Source: Streptomyces sp. ICC1 (GTDB lineage Bacteria > Actinomycetota > Actinomycetes > Streptomycetales > Streptomycetaceae). From it: a stretch of DNA of 64,000 bases. Shown here one piece after another: positions 44,814 through 53,334 of this stretch. The notes under the pieces were generated by a model, which made no database searches, was not told the origin of the DNA, and saw only the letters and a list, made by a program, of their open reading frames with translations. Positions within the stretch are counted from its first letter, which is position 1, and each line of letters begins with the position of its first letter. Both the position numbers and the translations under genes were made by a program. The stretch is from the NCBI RefSeq assembly GCF_003287935.1, contig NZ_CP030287.1, forward strand, positions 2,123,116 to 2,187,115, given 5' to 3'.

Positions 44814-45686
44814 ATGGATCAGGAACAGCTTGATGCGGCTCTCGATGCCGCGTTGTCCCAGCTCAAGGAACTGACCGACCCTCTTGAGCGGGCCAAGTCC
44901 GCCCACAGCCTTACCGGCCGGGTCCAGGACTACGGCAACGAGCTCCAGGTCGTCCGCAACGAAGCCATGAACGCCGCCCTGCGTACGGGCAACCTGAACA
45001 GCACTCAGTTGGCGACGGAGCTCGGCATCAGCAAGGCGCGCGTAAGCCAGCTGGCCAAGGGCTCTCCTCCTGAACGCCTCTTCCTCGGCTCCGGCACGGT
45101 CATCGTGGCGTTGGCCGAGAAGCTGGAGGATGGGAAGGAGAAGGCTGTCCAGGGCCCGGTAATCGCAACACCGGACGTCCAGACCTACGGGAAGCTGAGC
45201 GAGCTGGCCGAAGAAGTCGGCCTCGCCTGCACCCTGGAGCCGATTCCGGTAGGTGGCAACGTCCGCCTCAACCGGAACAATCTCGTCGTCATCTGCGGCC
45301 CCCGGCTGTCTCCGCTCCTGGAACAGATCCTCGAAGGCGACCCGCATCTGCGGTTCGCGAAGGACTCCGAGGGCTGGCACCTGACGGACAGGACCAGTGG
45401 GAAGACGTACCGCTCGCCGATGGACAGCGGAGAGAACCGCGACGTCGCGTACTTCAGCCGGCTGCCGCGCCCCGATGGTCAGGGCACTTTCCTGTACGTG
45501 GCGGGCATCCACGCCATCGGTTCCGGCGGGGTCATCCACTGGCTGACCAAGGAGCTGGCCAACGTGCACAGCGAGCTCCGAGCCAAGCGGTTCTCCACCC
45601 TGATCTCCAGCCGCTTCGATCCGACAACAGGGGAGATCCTCGAGAGCGAGCGCATCACGCCCTTCTACCGCCCAGAAGGGGCCTGA
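44814..45686 (+). CDS. HTH regulator with novel C-terminal sensor-like domain
   Basis: This 290-residue protein has a helix-turn-helix at residues 63-82 (STQLATELGISKARVSQLAKG). After a linker comes a C-terminal domain I cannot assign. Its strands NNLVVICGPRLSPLLEQIL, GWHLTDRTSGKTYRSPMD and DVAYFSRLPRP with GIHAIGSGGV recall nucleotide- or ligand-sensing Rossmann-like modules. It is divergent from the transfer operon behind likely operators and followed by a PP2C gene after one base. It is a candidate master switch for transfer. Confidence 0.7.
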   Translation: MDQEQLDAALDAALSQLKELTDPLERAKSAHSLTGRVQDYGNELQVVRNEAMNAALRTGNLNSTQLATELGISKARVSQLAKGSPPERLFLGSGTVIVALAEKLEDGKEKAVQGPVIATPDVQTYGKLSELAEEVGLACTLEPIPVGGNVRLNRNNLVVICGPRLSPLLEQILEGDPHLRFAKDSEGWHLTDRTSGKTYRSPMDSGENRDVAYFSRLPRPDGQGTFLYVAGIHAIGSGGVIHWLTKELANVHSELRAKRFSTLISSRFDPTTGEILESERITPFYRPEGA

Positions 45687-45687
45687 C

Positions 45688-46551
45688 ATGCAGATCACCA
45701 CGGCGTCAGCGAAGGGCGTGGGGGACGAGAACGAGGACGGCGTCTTCACGGGCCCCAGCGGCGTCGTGGTGCTCGATGGGCTGTCCGCACCGAAGGACCT
45801 GCCGATGGCTTGTTGCCATGGCACACCGTGGCTCGTCCGGCAGCTCGGCGCACGCCTGGTCGCTCTGATGGGCGACGACGAACAGCCACTCGCAGAGGTT
45901 CTCCGGACCGCGATCCAGGACGTCAACTCGATGCACTCCGACACGTGCGCGCTCGACCAGAAGGCAGTCCCTGCTGCAACCGTGGTCATGCTGCGCCAGC
46001 GTCAGGACATCATCGACTACCTCGTCCTGTCCGACTCCGTGCTCGTGCTGGACACGGACGGGGTCATCCAGGCCGTGGCAGACACCAGCGTTGAGGACGT
46101 CGCGGGGCAAGAAATGGCCGCAGCGCTGGCCGGCCCCGCGGGCACCCCCGAGCGAGCTGCCCGAGTATCCGAACTCGTCGCCGTACAGCGCAGCCTGCGG
46201 AACAGCCCCGGCGGCTACTGGGTCGCTTCGACCGACCCTGCCGCTGCGGACCACGCCATCACCGGTAGCGTCCCGGCCACCGCAGTCCGCCGGGCAGCAC
46301 TGCTGTCGGACGGCGCCAGCCGTCTCGCCGACACCTTCCACCAGTTGTCCTGGGAGGAGCTGCTCGACGTACTGGAGGGTTCCGGGCCAGCCGCGCTCAT
46401 CTCCAGGACCCGATCCGCCGAGGCCTCCGACAGGGATGGCACCCGCTGGGCCAGGTTCAAGGTGAGCGACGACGCGACCGCGGCGTTCATCGCGTTCGAT
46501 GACGCCCGACACACCCAGAGTTCGCCCACTGACCACGATCGAGTCGGCTGA
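45688..46551 (+). CDS. PP2C-type (PPM) protein phosphatase
   Basis: This 287-residue protein keeps the acidic metal-binding positions of PPM phosphatases: GDENEDGVF (13-20), VVVLDG (26-31), LLSDGASRL (205-213) and DDATAAFIAF (261-270). GYWVASTDPAAADHA is typical of actinobacterial members. No transmembrane or sensor domain is attached. It is co-transcribed with the HTH regulator. The partner kinase and substrate are not in the window. It is followed by a hairpin terminator. Confidence 0.82.
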   Translation: MQITTASAKGVGDENEDGVFTGPSGVVVLDGLSAPKDLPMACCHGTPWLVRQLGARLVALMGDDEQPLAEVLRTAIQDVNSMHSDTCALDQKAVPAATVVMLRQRQDIIDYLVLSDSVLVLDTDGVIQAVADTSVEDVAGQEMAAALAGPAGTPERAARVSELVAVQRSLRNSPGGYWVASTDPAAADHAITGSVPATAVRRAALLSDGASRLADTFHQLSWEELLDVLEGSGPAALISRTRSAEASDRDGTRWARFKVSDDATAAFIAFDDARHTQSSPTDHDRVG

Positions 46552-46578
46552 GGAGGATGATGGGCCCGCAAAACGCGA

Positions 46579-46600
46579 ACAGGCCCCCGTGGGGGCCTGT
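46579..46600. terminator. Terminator of the XRE-PP2C operon
   Basis: ACAGGCCCCC-GT-GGGGGCCTGT is a perfect inverted repeat 28 bp after the phosphatase stop. It is followed by CGGTCG, without a U-run. Confidence 0.65.
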
Positions 46601-47251
46601 CGGTCGCAACGCCGGTGTGTGGAAGCCCGACGTGCGCGGTCAAGCACCTGAATCGGAGGTGCCTGCGGTGGCAGGCTACGCGTACCCGTACGCGAACACG
46701 CCCACATTGGGCCCGGCGACACGCCGCGGTCCCGCCCTGCGGGATGCCCTGGCAAGTTCGCGCCCGGCAGACGGGACAGCGGCACCAAAGCCCGGCTCGG
46801 CAAGTTACAACAGGTTGACGGCGGTGCATGATCGCGGTCGGACCTGCTTCTACCACGGACTTCCCGGTCAGCCCAACCGGCGAATGGACTCGACGATGGA
46901 CCCGTAAAACAGACGATGACCGCCGCCCTGTGTCCAGCAGGGTGACGGCCATCGACCTTCCATGCACAAACGACTCGCAACCCGGCCCTAGACAAGCCAC
47001 AGATCCTCGAGTCGTACGTCGGCGGTAACGCCGGGTACCAAGTCCAAGGGACCCGGCTACCACCAACCAGGATAGCGAGCAATCTCAGGATTGCGCAGCA
47101 CCACCTCTGGTGTGACCTCTCTGTCCGGGTGATCCCCACCGACGTACGGCTCCTACCCCGAACGGGAGCCGAACACCGCATGCACCGCCCCCTCCGGCCC
47201 GCCTCCGCGGAGCCCGCGACACTAACCGTCGCGGCCGCGTACGAAGGCGCC
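46601..47251. other. Non-coding stretch before the replication genes
   Basis: No convincing gene is present. Small hairpins occur: CACC-ACCTCT-GGTG near 47100 and GGCTCC...GGGAGCC near 47147-47170. Base composition is less GC-biased than the genes. It could hold the promoter of the replication operon and part of an origin; no clear iterons are visible. Confidence 0.4.
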
Positions 47252-47398
47252 GTGACTATGAAATACACCCTGAATCGAGCGCTGACCTGCTCCGGCGGGC
47301 CTGTCCGCTTTGGCGCATACAACGGCCTGGTGACTACGAACCTGCTCGACAGCAACGCCTTCACCTCCGCGCCGGCCGCCGGGGCGGTGGCCCGATGA
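47252..47398 (+). CDS. Possible 48-residue peptide upstream of the winged-helix gene
   Basis: A GTG follows GAAGG by 4 bases and opens a frame (MTMKYTLNRALTCSGGPVRF start) whose stop overlaps the next gene's ATG (ATGA). The coupling is the only support. It may be a leader peptide controlling translation of the replication protein. Confidence 0.35.
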   Translation: MTMKYTLNRALTCSGGPVRFGAYNGLVTTNLLDSNAFTSAPAAGAVAR

Positions 47399-48513
47399 AC
47401 GCTCCTGTCATGGACGAGAACGCCGAGAACCTCGAGTTCGAAGGCGACATCACCGACTACTGGTCCTACACCCAGGTCCGTGACTGGGTGCTCCTGGTGC
47501 CCGGCATCACCCGGACCGCCCTCCACCTGTACCTGCTGCTGCGGGCGATGGTCTCCGAGACGGCCCGGCGGACCGGTGGCGGCCTGCGCCGGATGTCGGT
47601 GGACCAGCTGTGCTACCTGCTGCCCGGCATCAACGACAAGCCGTGCAGTCCCACCATGGTCAAGGACGCCCTGCGCCTGCTCGCGGAGCACGGCCTGGTC
47701 GTGAACCCCGACGGCGATGAACGGCTGATCACCTCGACGGGTAAGGGCGGCATCCAGAACTCCTTCCGGAAGTACCAGGTCAACGACCTGCCGCCGGACG
47801 TGTACACGGGCTGGCGGAACGTGTGGGACAAGCTCGACGCCTACACGACCGACTGGCGCGAGAACCCGGCCCAGCCTCCGGTCCACACCCGGACCGATGA
47901 CGGCAAGGTGCGGCGGACCTCCAGTCGGCCGCAGGCCCCTGCCGCGCCGGCGCCTGCGGCCGGGACGGGGAAATCCGCGCCCCCGGCCGGGTCCGGTACC
48001 CCCGCTCCCAAGAACAGTCGGTCCGCGCCCGCCGCTAAGGCCACGCCGAAGAAGCCGGTGAAGAAGGCCGTCGCCCCCGGCGCCGGTGCCGACCCCGCGG
48101 GTGACGTCTCGGCCGCTGCCCCCGTGGTGGAGGCCTGGGCCAGTGGCATGGCGGCCAGCGGTCACCCGTACCTGCCCAAGCGCGCGGCCACCATCGGCGC
48201 CGAGGCCACTGAGCTCCTGGCCGCCGGCGCAAACCTGGACCACCTGTGCCGTCTGGCCGAGTGGATGGGCCGGGTGAAGCCGAGCTGGAAGAGCATCGAG
48301 GACGCGATGACCTGGCCCGAGGCCCCACAGGCTTCGCTGCCGAAGCAGCGCTCCGGACCGCCGATGTGCGAGCGGCACCCCGCGTTCGAGGAGGGCGACT
48401 GCTCGCCCTGCCGCTTGGCCGAGCGTGAGCGTCGGCAACGCCAGGCGTCCGGACCCGAGTCCGTCAACGGTGCCGACCTGCTGGCCCGGCTCCGCGCCGG
48501 TCAGCCCGCGTGA
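47395..48513 (+). CDS. Winged-helix replication-associated protein
   Basis: This 372-residue protein has an N-terminal winged-helix-like region (residues 20-140: WVLLVPGITRTALHLYLLLRAM and SPTMVKDALRLLAEHGLVV). An Ala/Pro/Lys linker (175-240) follows, then a helical domain. The C-terminal CERHPAFEEGDCSPC may bind zinc. The layout is like plasmid initiators or DnaD-type helicase loaders. Its place directly before a DnaB helicase gene supports that role. Confidence 0.7.
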   Translation: MNAPVMDENAENLEFEGDITDYWSYTQVRDWVLLVPGITRTALHLYLLLRAMVSETARRTGGGLRRMSVDQLCYLLPGINDKPCSPTMVKDALRLLAEHGLVVNPDGDERLITSTGKGGIQNSFRKYQVNDLPPDVYTGWRNVWDKLDAYTTDWRENPAQPPVHTRTDDGKVRRTSSRPQAPAAPAPAAGTGKSAPPAGSGTPAPKNSRSAPAAKATPKKPVKKAVAPGAGADPAGDVSAAAPVVEAWASGMAASGHPYLPKRAATIGAEATELLAAGANLDHLCRLAEWMGRVKPSWKSIEDAMTWPEAPQASLPKQRSGPPMCERHPAFEEGDCSPCRLAERERRQRQASGPESVNGADLLARLRAGQPA

Positions 48514-48538
48514 CCCGCACCCGCACTTCCGCACATGC

Positions 48539-48576
48539 CTGTGGCGGCCGCTCCCGCGAAGAACCGGCCGCCACAG
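48539..48576. terminator. Perfect inverted repeat before dnaB-like gene
   Basis: CTGTGGCGGCCG (48539-48550) pairs exactly with CGGCCGCCACAG (48565-48576) around 14 bases. It sits between the winged-helix stop and the dnaB ribosome site and may attenuate or set the ratio of the two proteins. Confidence 0.5.
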
Positions 48577-48599
48577 AAGACCTCGCCAAGGAGATCCGT

Positions 48600-49994
48600 A
48601 TGACCATCGTCGCACCCAACGCCGCTCGTGACGACGAGCAGCAGCGTTCCGGCCGGAACGGCTTCGAACTCGTTCCGCCGCACAACCTCGAAGCCGAGAC
48701 GGCCACCCTCGGCGGCCAGATGCTGAGCAAGGACGCGATCGGCGAGGTCCTCGACACCCCGATGCAGCAGCGGGACTACTACCGCCCGGCCCACGAGACC
48801 ATCCAGGCCGCGATCCTGTACCTGTACGGCAAGGGCGAGCCGGTCGACCCGATCACGGTCGGCGCCGAGCTCACGCGGCGCGGTGACATCGCCAAGGTCG
48901 GCGGCGTCTCCTACCTGCACACCCTCGTCCAGGCCGTGCCCACCGCCGCGAACGCCGCCTACTACGCGGAGATCGTCCACGAGCACGCCGTCCTGCGCCG
49001 GCTGGTCCAGGCCGGAACGAAGATCACGCAGCTCGGCTACTCCAAGGTCGGCGAGCTCGACGAGGTGCGCAGCTCCGTCGAGGCCGAGATCCTCGACGCC
49101 CTGGCAACCCGGGAGCAGACTGCCGGCTACGCCTACGTCCGCGAGGACGTGGCCGGTTTCTGGGACGACCTCGACGCCCGGATGAAGGGAACCGCCGAGA
49201 TCAGCGGGATCCCCACCGGCCTCACCGACCTCGACAGCCTCACCAACGGCTTCCAGCCCGGCCAGTTCATCGTCATCGGCGCCCGCCCGGCGATCGGCAA
49301 GTCCACCCTCGCCCTGGACATCGCCCGCTCCGCAGCGGTTCGCTACGGCCACACCGTCGCGTTCTTCTCCCTGGAGATGGGCCGCGCCGAGATCCTGCAG
49401 CGGCTCTACAGCGCCGAGGCCCGCGTCGCCCTGCACCACATCCGCGCCGGCACCACCACCGAGGACGACCTGACCCGGCTGGTCCGCCGTACGCCCGACA
49501 TTGACGCGGCCCCGCTGATCGTGGACGACTCCCCGAACCTGTCGATGACCGAGATCCGCTCGCGGGCCCGGCGGATGAAGCAGAGCAAGGGCGGCCTGGA
49601 CCTTCTGATCGTGGACTACCTGCAGCTGATGAAGTCCGGCGGCATGGGGCGCCCGGAGAACCGCCAGCAGGAGGTCTCCGACATCTCCCGCAACCTCAAG
49701 CTGCTGGCCAAGGAGCTGGAGATCCCGGTCATCGCGCTGTCCCAGCTCAACCGCGGGCCCGAGCAGCGCACCGACAAGAGGCCGCAGATCGGCGAGCTCC
49801 GCGAGTCCGGCTCCATCGAGCAGGACGCGGACATGGTGATCCTGCTGCACCGTGAGGACGCGTACGAGAAGGAGTCGCCCCGCGCGGGTGAGGCAGACCT
49901 GATCGTGGCCAAGCACCGCAACGGGCCGACGGCGACGATCAGCGTGGCCTTCCAGGGCCACTACAGCCGGTTCGTCGACATGGCGAGCACCTGA
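48600..49994 (+). CDS. DnaB-family replicative helicase (plasmid copy)
   Basis: This 464-residue hexameric helicase has the DnaB N-terminal domain (LEAETATLGGQMLSKDAIGEV, residues 30-130). The RecA-like motor has Walker A GARPAIGKST near residue 227, Walker B LLIVDYLQLM near 337, and DNA-binding and arginine-finger parts (ALSQLNRGPEQR; ADMVILLHRED). The ATG at 48600 follows AAGGAG by 6 bases and is preferred over the GTG at 48510 that overlaps the upstream stop. It would unwind the element's origin. Confidence 0.9.
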   Translation: MTIVAPNAARDDEQQRSGRNGFELVPPHNLEAETATLGGQMLSKDAIGEVLDTPMQQRDYYRPAHETIQAAILYLYGKGEPVDPITVGAELTRRGDIAKVGGVSYLHTLVQAVPTAANAAYYAEIVHEHAVLRRLVQAGTKITQLGYSKVGELDEVRSSVEAEILDALATREQTAGYAYVREDVAGFWDDLDARMKGTAEISGIPTGLTDLDSLTNGFQPGQFIVIGARPAIGKSTLALDIARSAAVRYGHTVAFFSLEMGRAEILQRLYSAEARVALHHIRAGTTTEDDLTRLVRRTPDIDAAPLIVDDSPNLSMTEIRSRARRMKQSKGGLDLLIVDYLQLMKSGGMGRPENRQQEVSDISRNLKLLAKELEIPVIALSQLNRGPEQRTDKRPQIGELRESGSIEQDADMVILLHREDAYEKESPRAGEADLIVAKHRNGPTATISVAFQGHYSRFVDMAST

Positions 49995-50075
49995 TCGGCC
50001 TGTGACCTGCCTGTTTTCCCACCTTGGGGTGGCCGCATCGGTGCGGCCACCCCTTCGTTGAAAGGACGTCCTCCG

Positions 50076-50954
50076 ATGGAGTCGACCGAGCAGTCGCCCG
50101 TGCTCACGCTGGCGGAGCTCCTCGCGAGAAGCGAGGAGGCGCCGGCGCACAGCCTCGGACATCGGCCGGGGCTGCGCACCGGACTCGAGGGGCTGGATAC
50201 CGCGATGGGCGGGTTGGAGCCGGGCACACTGACGGTCCTTGCGTCTCGGCCTGGCCTGGGCAGGAGCACCCTCCTGCAGAACATCTGCCAGTGGAACGTC
50301 GGCGGCAGGTTCCTGGGCGGGCTCCCACAGGCGCAGGAGCGGGAGGCGGTCTCCGCCCTGTTCGCCTCCACGGAGCAGAGCACGGAGCAGATCATGGTCC
50401 GCCTGCTGTCCGCGGCTGCTCGGGTGGAGCGTGACCACATCCGGACGGGCGAGCTCACCGACGAGGACCTCCGCCGGCTGGAGCGTGCGCAGTCGGTCCT
50501 GGAGGTCGCCCCGCTGTTCGTGATGGCGTCGGCCTCGTTCACGGACGGCCAGCTGACGGAGCACGCCCGGCGCCTGGTGCACGAGCACCAGGTCCAGCTC
50601 GTCGGGGTCGACGGCCTGGAGGCGATGGGCCCCGGTCTCTCCCTCGGCCAGGCGGCACGGGCGTTGAAGGCCCTCGCGCGCGAGCTGGCCGTTCCCATCG
50701 TTGCCACCGCCCCGTTGTGGGCCGCGTCGAGGCGGCCCCACAGGATGCCGGCCCTGGAGGACCTGCAGGACGAGATTGTCTTCGCCGCGGACACGGTGGT
50801 CCTGGTCCACCGCGAGGACGCGTACGACCCGACGTCCCGCCCGTGGGAGGCCGACCTCGTCGTCGCGAAGGCACGGAGCGCGCGCCCCGGCATTGCCGCC
50901 AACATCGCCTTCCAGTCCCACTACGCGCGCTTCACGGACTTCGTACCGTCGTGA
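50076..50954 (+). CDS. DnaB-like ATPase domain protein with Walker A Lys replaced by Arg
   Basis: This 292-residue protein matches only the C-terminal motor of DnaB (GLEGLDTAMGGLEPGTLTVLASRPG, then VLVHREDAYDPTSRPWEADLVVAKAR and QSHYARFTDFV). It is parallel to the end of the helicase gene just upstream. The P-loop is SRPGLGRST, with Arg63 where Lys is essential. The N-terminal collar domain is absent. It may be an inactive partner that caps, loads or inhibits the helicase. ATG 50076 follows AAAGGACG. Confidence 0.8.
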   Translation: MESTEQSPVLTLAELLARSEEAPAHSLGHRPGLRTGLEGLDTAMGGLEPGTLTVLASRPGLGRSTLLQNICQWNVGGRFLGGLPQAQEREAVSALFASTEQSTEQIMVRLLSAAARVERDHIRTGELTDEDLRRLERAQSVLEVAPLFVMASASFTDGQLTEHARRLVHEHQVQLVGVDGLEAMGPGLSLGQAARALKALARELAVPIVATAPLWAASRRPHRMPALEDLQDEIVFAADTVVLVHREDAYDPTSRPWEADLVVAKARSARPGIAANIAFQSHYARFTDFVPS

Positions 50955-51083
50955 GCCCGCGACGGTGTCCGCTCTGTCTGCGAGGGTGCGTTCCGTAGTC
51001 ACACACCGGCCCCGCCCCCGGCGCGCTCCTGCGCCGGGGGCGTCGTCGTTCGCGGGCCCCGGCCGGGCAGCTCCCCAACTGTG

Positions 51084-51140
51084 CTGGTCGGATTTCCGAC
51101 CAGACCCGACGGATTTCCGACCAGCCTGGTCGGAAAAAAA
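51084..51140. repeat. Repeats with A-tract, possible replication origin
   Basis: CGGATTTCCGACCAG occurs at 51089 and 51110, exactly 21 bp apart. The first copy is part of the 20-bp palindrome at 51084-51103. A third CTGGTCGG half (51126) runs into seven A residues. It lies in the 1.1-kb gap 50955-52075 right after the helicase genes, a usual place for an iteron origin. Confidence 0.5.
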
Positions 51141-51367
51141 TCGGCAGCACCTCGCTGACCTGGGGAAACGCTCCCCCCTAATAAGCCCCCCCAAGAAGCT
51201 CTTCTCTCTCCTGCACCGCAGGCCGCAGCGGCAGCGCGGCCTCGACCGGGTCAGGCACCGCAAAGCGAGAGAGAGCTCGGCTTCGCCTCCAACAGCAACC
51301 CCGCCCCTGCTGCCAGCCGTCTTGGCCCTAGCCGTGAACCTGCCAGGAAGCTGCCGACGGCCGGCCT

Positions 51368-51384
51368 TGTTCCGAAGCGGAACA
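51368..51384. promoter_or_regulatory. TGTTCC-N5-GGAACA box, copy 1
   Basis: TGTTCCGAAGCGGAACA has the same 17-bp layout as the later boxes but a different spacer. It lies in the non-coding region after the helicase genes. Confidence 0.5.
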
Positions 51385-51391
51385 GGCACTC

Positions 51392-51623
51392 CTATTAACA
51401 GGCCGTTGCTCCTCCACGCTCCGGGGTGGTGGGTACGGCCCGCGCCGTACCCACCACCCCCGCTCCGGAGACCTCAGCCCGCCATCCGGGCAGAAACGAT
51501 CTTGACCCCCTCGTGCTGCTGGCAAGGTCTTGACCCGAGCTGAGGACTGCCGACGGCCGGAGAACCTGCCGGTCATGTACCCGATGGAACCGGCGATCTG
51601 AGGGCGCAAGGGCCTGTTAATAG
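51392..51623. repeat. Distant inverted repeat flanking a hairpin
   Basis: CTATTAACAGGCC (51392-51404) is exactly complementary to GGCCTGTTAATAG (51611-51623). Each resembles half of the 24-bp repeat family. A perfect 17-bp stem (51423-51439 with 51444-51460) lies between them. A CTGCCGACGGCCGG direct repeat is present at 51351 and 51547. Confidence 0.55.
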
Positions 51624-51635
51624 TCAGAGGAGGGG

Positions 51636-51675
51636 GCGCGGCCCGCGTCACCCATTCGGGTGACGCGGGCCGCGC
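51636..51675. terminator. Perfect 18-bp hairpin
   Basis: GCGCGGCCCGCGTCACCC (51636-51653), ATTC and its exact complement (51658-51675) form a strong stem. It probably insulates the replication region from the genes to the right. Confidence 0.6.
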
Positions 51676-51997
51676 GTGGGGCGCCCCTGGGGAAGTCCGT
51701 GCAGGTCAGAACATAGAAAGGAGCCCTACGGGCACGACCTACAAGACCCATCGGCTTCGCCGATGAAGACAGACGCGCTTCGCGCGGCGACCTGGAAGAG
51801 CAGGGCGGCGCGTCTCTGAGTGGGCCTGTGCGGCTCTCCGGTGGTAATCGGCACTCCCGGGTGTGCCGTTGGAGATCGGCGCTCCTGACCCCCTCTGCGG
51901 GCCGTCTCGGGCCTGCTTCGGGTGATCCACCGGCTCGCTGAAAGCAGGCATCTGCCCAGGTCAGAGACTCCATGGGGTAGATCATCCTGATATGTGA

Positions 51998-52014
51998 TGT
52001 TCCCTGAAGGAACA
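51998..52014. promoter_or_regulatory. TGTTCC-N5-GGAACA box, copy 2
   Basis: TGTTCCCTGAAGGAACA lies 62 bp before the HTH gene at 52076 and is followed 15 bp later by the palindrome GTCCGCGACTCGCGGAC (52030). It is a likely operator of that gene. Confidence 0.6.
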
Positions 52015-52075
52015 CGGCCCGCCGCGCCCGTCCGCGACTCGCGGACACCGCCGGAATAGTGGCAGGCTCCCAGCC

Positions 52076-52813
52076 ATGGCGAAGACGATCGATCCCGAGG
52101 CCCGGGAGCAGCTGCTGCAGGACGCCAAGGCCCTGCTGCTGGCGAAGTACAGCGGCGGCCAGACCTGGCTCGACCCCGTCCGCACGATGCACGCGGTGCG
52201 CGCGGCCACCGACCGGCACGGCCCCGACGGCCAGGAGCAGCCGGAGGTGCCGGCCGACGACGTCCTGGCCGCGCTCACCCAGCTCGACGAGGCCCGGGCG
52301 GCGCTGGACACCCTGGAGCGTGACCTCACGCGGGCCGCCCGAGAGCGCGGGGCCTCCTGGCAGCAGGTGGCCGACTCCCTCGGCCTGGCTTCCCGTACGA
52401 GCGCGGAGAGCCGGTCCGTACGCCTGGAGCGCGATGCAGCGTCCTTCCGCGGCGACCGCTACCCCGAGCGGCAGCGTGCCGAGCGGGCCCGTGACCGGGC
52501 CGGTGACACCTGGTGCCAAACCAATGCGCCCCGGCTGCGCGCCGCGGTGTGGTCGCTGGCCTGCCTCAACGACGGATGGCCGCAGCTGGCCCGGCGCGCC
52601 TCTGCCAAGGAGCTCGACTCCTGGCACCGCGAGCTCGACGGGCCCGCCCTGGGTGCCCGGCTGAGGAAGCTGCGGCCACTGGTCAGGGCCCACGGCGACG
52701 AACTGCCCGTCGGCACCAAGGCCGCCGAAGCCCGCGACGAGGTCCTGGGGCTCATGGAGGAACTGATCGCCGCCCGCCACGGCATCGAAACGGGCAAGGA
52801 ATGGACCCATTGA
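52076..52813 (+). CDS. HTH protein of the element (unknown family)
   Basis: This 245-residue helical protein has a putative helix-turn-helix at residues 91-112 (RGASWQQVADSLGLASRTSAES). The flanks are Ala/Arg/Glu-rich, probably coiled coil. The HTH resembles that of the convergent 152-residue protein (GTSWEKIGEPFGISADAARKRW). Both genes are preceded by TGTTCC boxes, so one or both may bind them. No known plasmid regulator family is recognised. Confidence 0.65.
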   Translation: MAKTIDPEAREQLLQDAKALLLAKYSGGQTWLDPVRTMHAVRAATDRHGPDGQEQPEVPADDVLAALTQLDEARAALDTLERDLTRAARERGASWQQVADSLGLASRTSAESRSVRLERDAASFRGDRYPERQRAERARDRAGDTWCQTNAPRLRAAVWSLACLNDGWPQLARRASAKELDSWHRELDGPALGARLRKLRPLVRAHGDELPVGTKAAEARDEVLGLMEELIAARHGIETGKEWTH

Positions 52814-52824
52814 CCCCAACGGGT

Positions 52825-53283
52825 CTACCCACTGTTGAGCTCGTTGTCCTCTGGGTGGCACACGAGCTCCCAGCGGCCCCAGCGTTTACGCGCGGCGTCC
52901 GCGCTGATGCCGAACGGCTCGCCGATCTTCTCCCACGAGGTTCCGGCGGCACGCTCCTCCAGAACGCACACGCGCACCAGGGTCGCCGCGCGGGATTCGA
53001 CGCCCGCGGCCGCGAGGGCGAACACCCCGGGCCACGCGTCCTCCTGCAGCACGGCCTGGAGCAGGACCTCGCGGACGTTCTGCAGGTGGACGTCGAGGCT
53101 GTGCCCTGCGCGGGCGAGGGCGCTGCGGGCAGGCTGGGCCTGCTTCGCGCGTCGCCGCTCGCGATATGCCTGGTCGCGGCACAGCCGCGGCCGCGCGCAG
53201 TACCGTCGAAGGGCAGGGCCCTCGTCGAATGGTCGACCGCACCACAGACACCTCGGGCCGGGCTCCGGGCGGCTGTCGTCCAT
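52825..53283 (-). CDS. Zinc-ribbon/HTH small regulator
   Basis: This 152-residue protein has four N-terminal cysteines in CLWCGRPFDEGPALRRYCARPRLC (residues 12-35), a probable zinc ribbon. It has a C-terminal helix-turn-helix (EERAAGTSWEKIGEPFGISADAARKRWG, near 110-136). Three TGTTCC boxes lie 52-116 bp upstream of its ATG. It is a good candidate for the box-binding autorepressor. Confidence 0.7.
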   Translation of the reverse strand: MDDSRPEPGPRCLWCGRPFDEGPALRRYCARPRLCRDQAYRERRRAKQAQPARSALARAGHSLDVHLQNVREVLLQAVLQEDAWPGVFALAAAGVESRAATLVRVCVLEERAAGTSWEKIGEPFGISADAARKRWGRWELVCHPEDNELNSG

Positions 53284-53334
53284 AACCGGACGGTACGGCC
53301 ACCCTCGTACGACAGCCAGTCCGCCGTCGTACCT

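Noticed and set aside
46557..46907. 116-codon plus-strand frame after the PP2C gene
   Set aside because: It covers the terminator hairpin, has no recognisable domain and its codon pattern lacks the strong third-position GC of neighbours.
51084..51140. CRISPR array
   Set aside because: Only two full repeat copies occur at 21-bp spacing, with no unique spacers of CRISPR length and no cas genes in the window.
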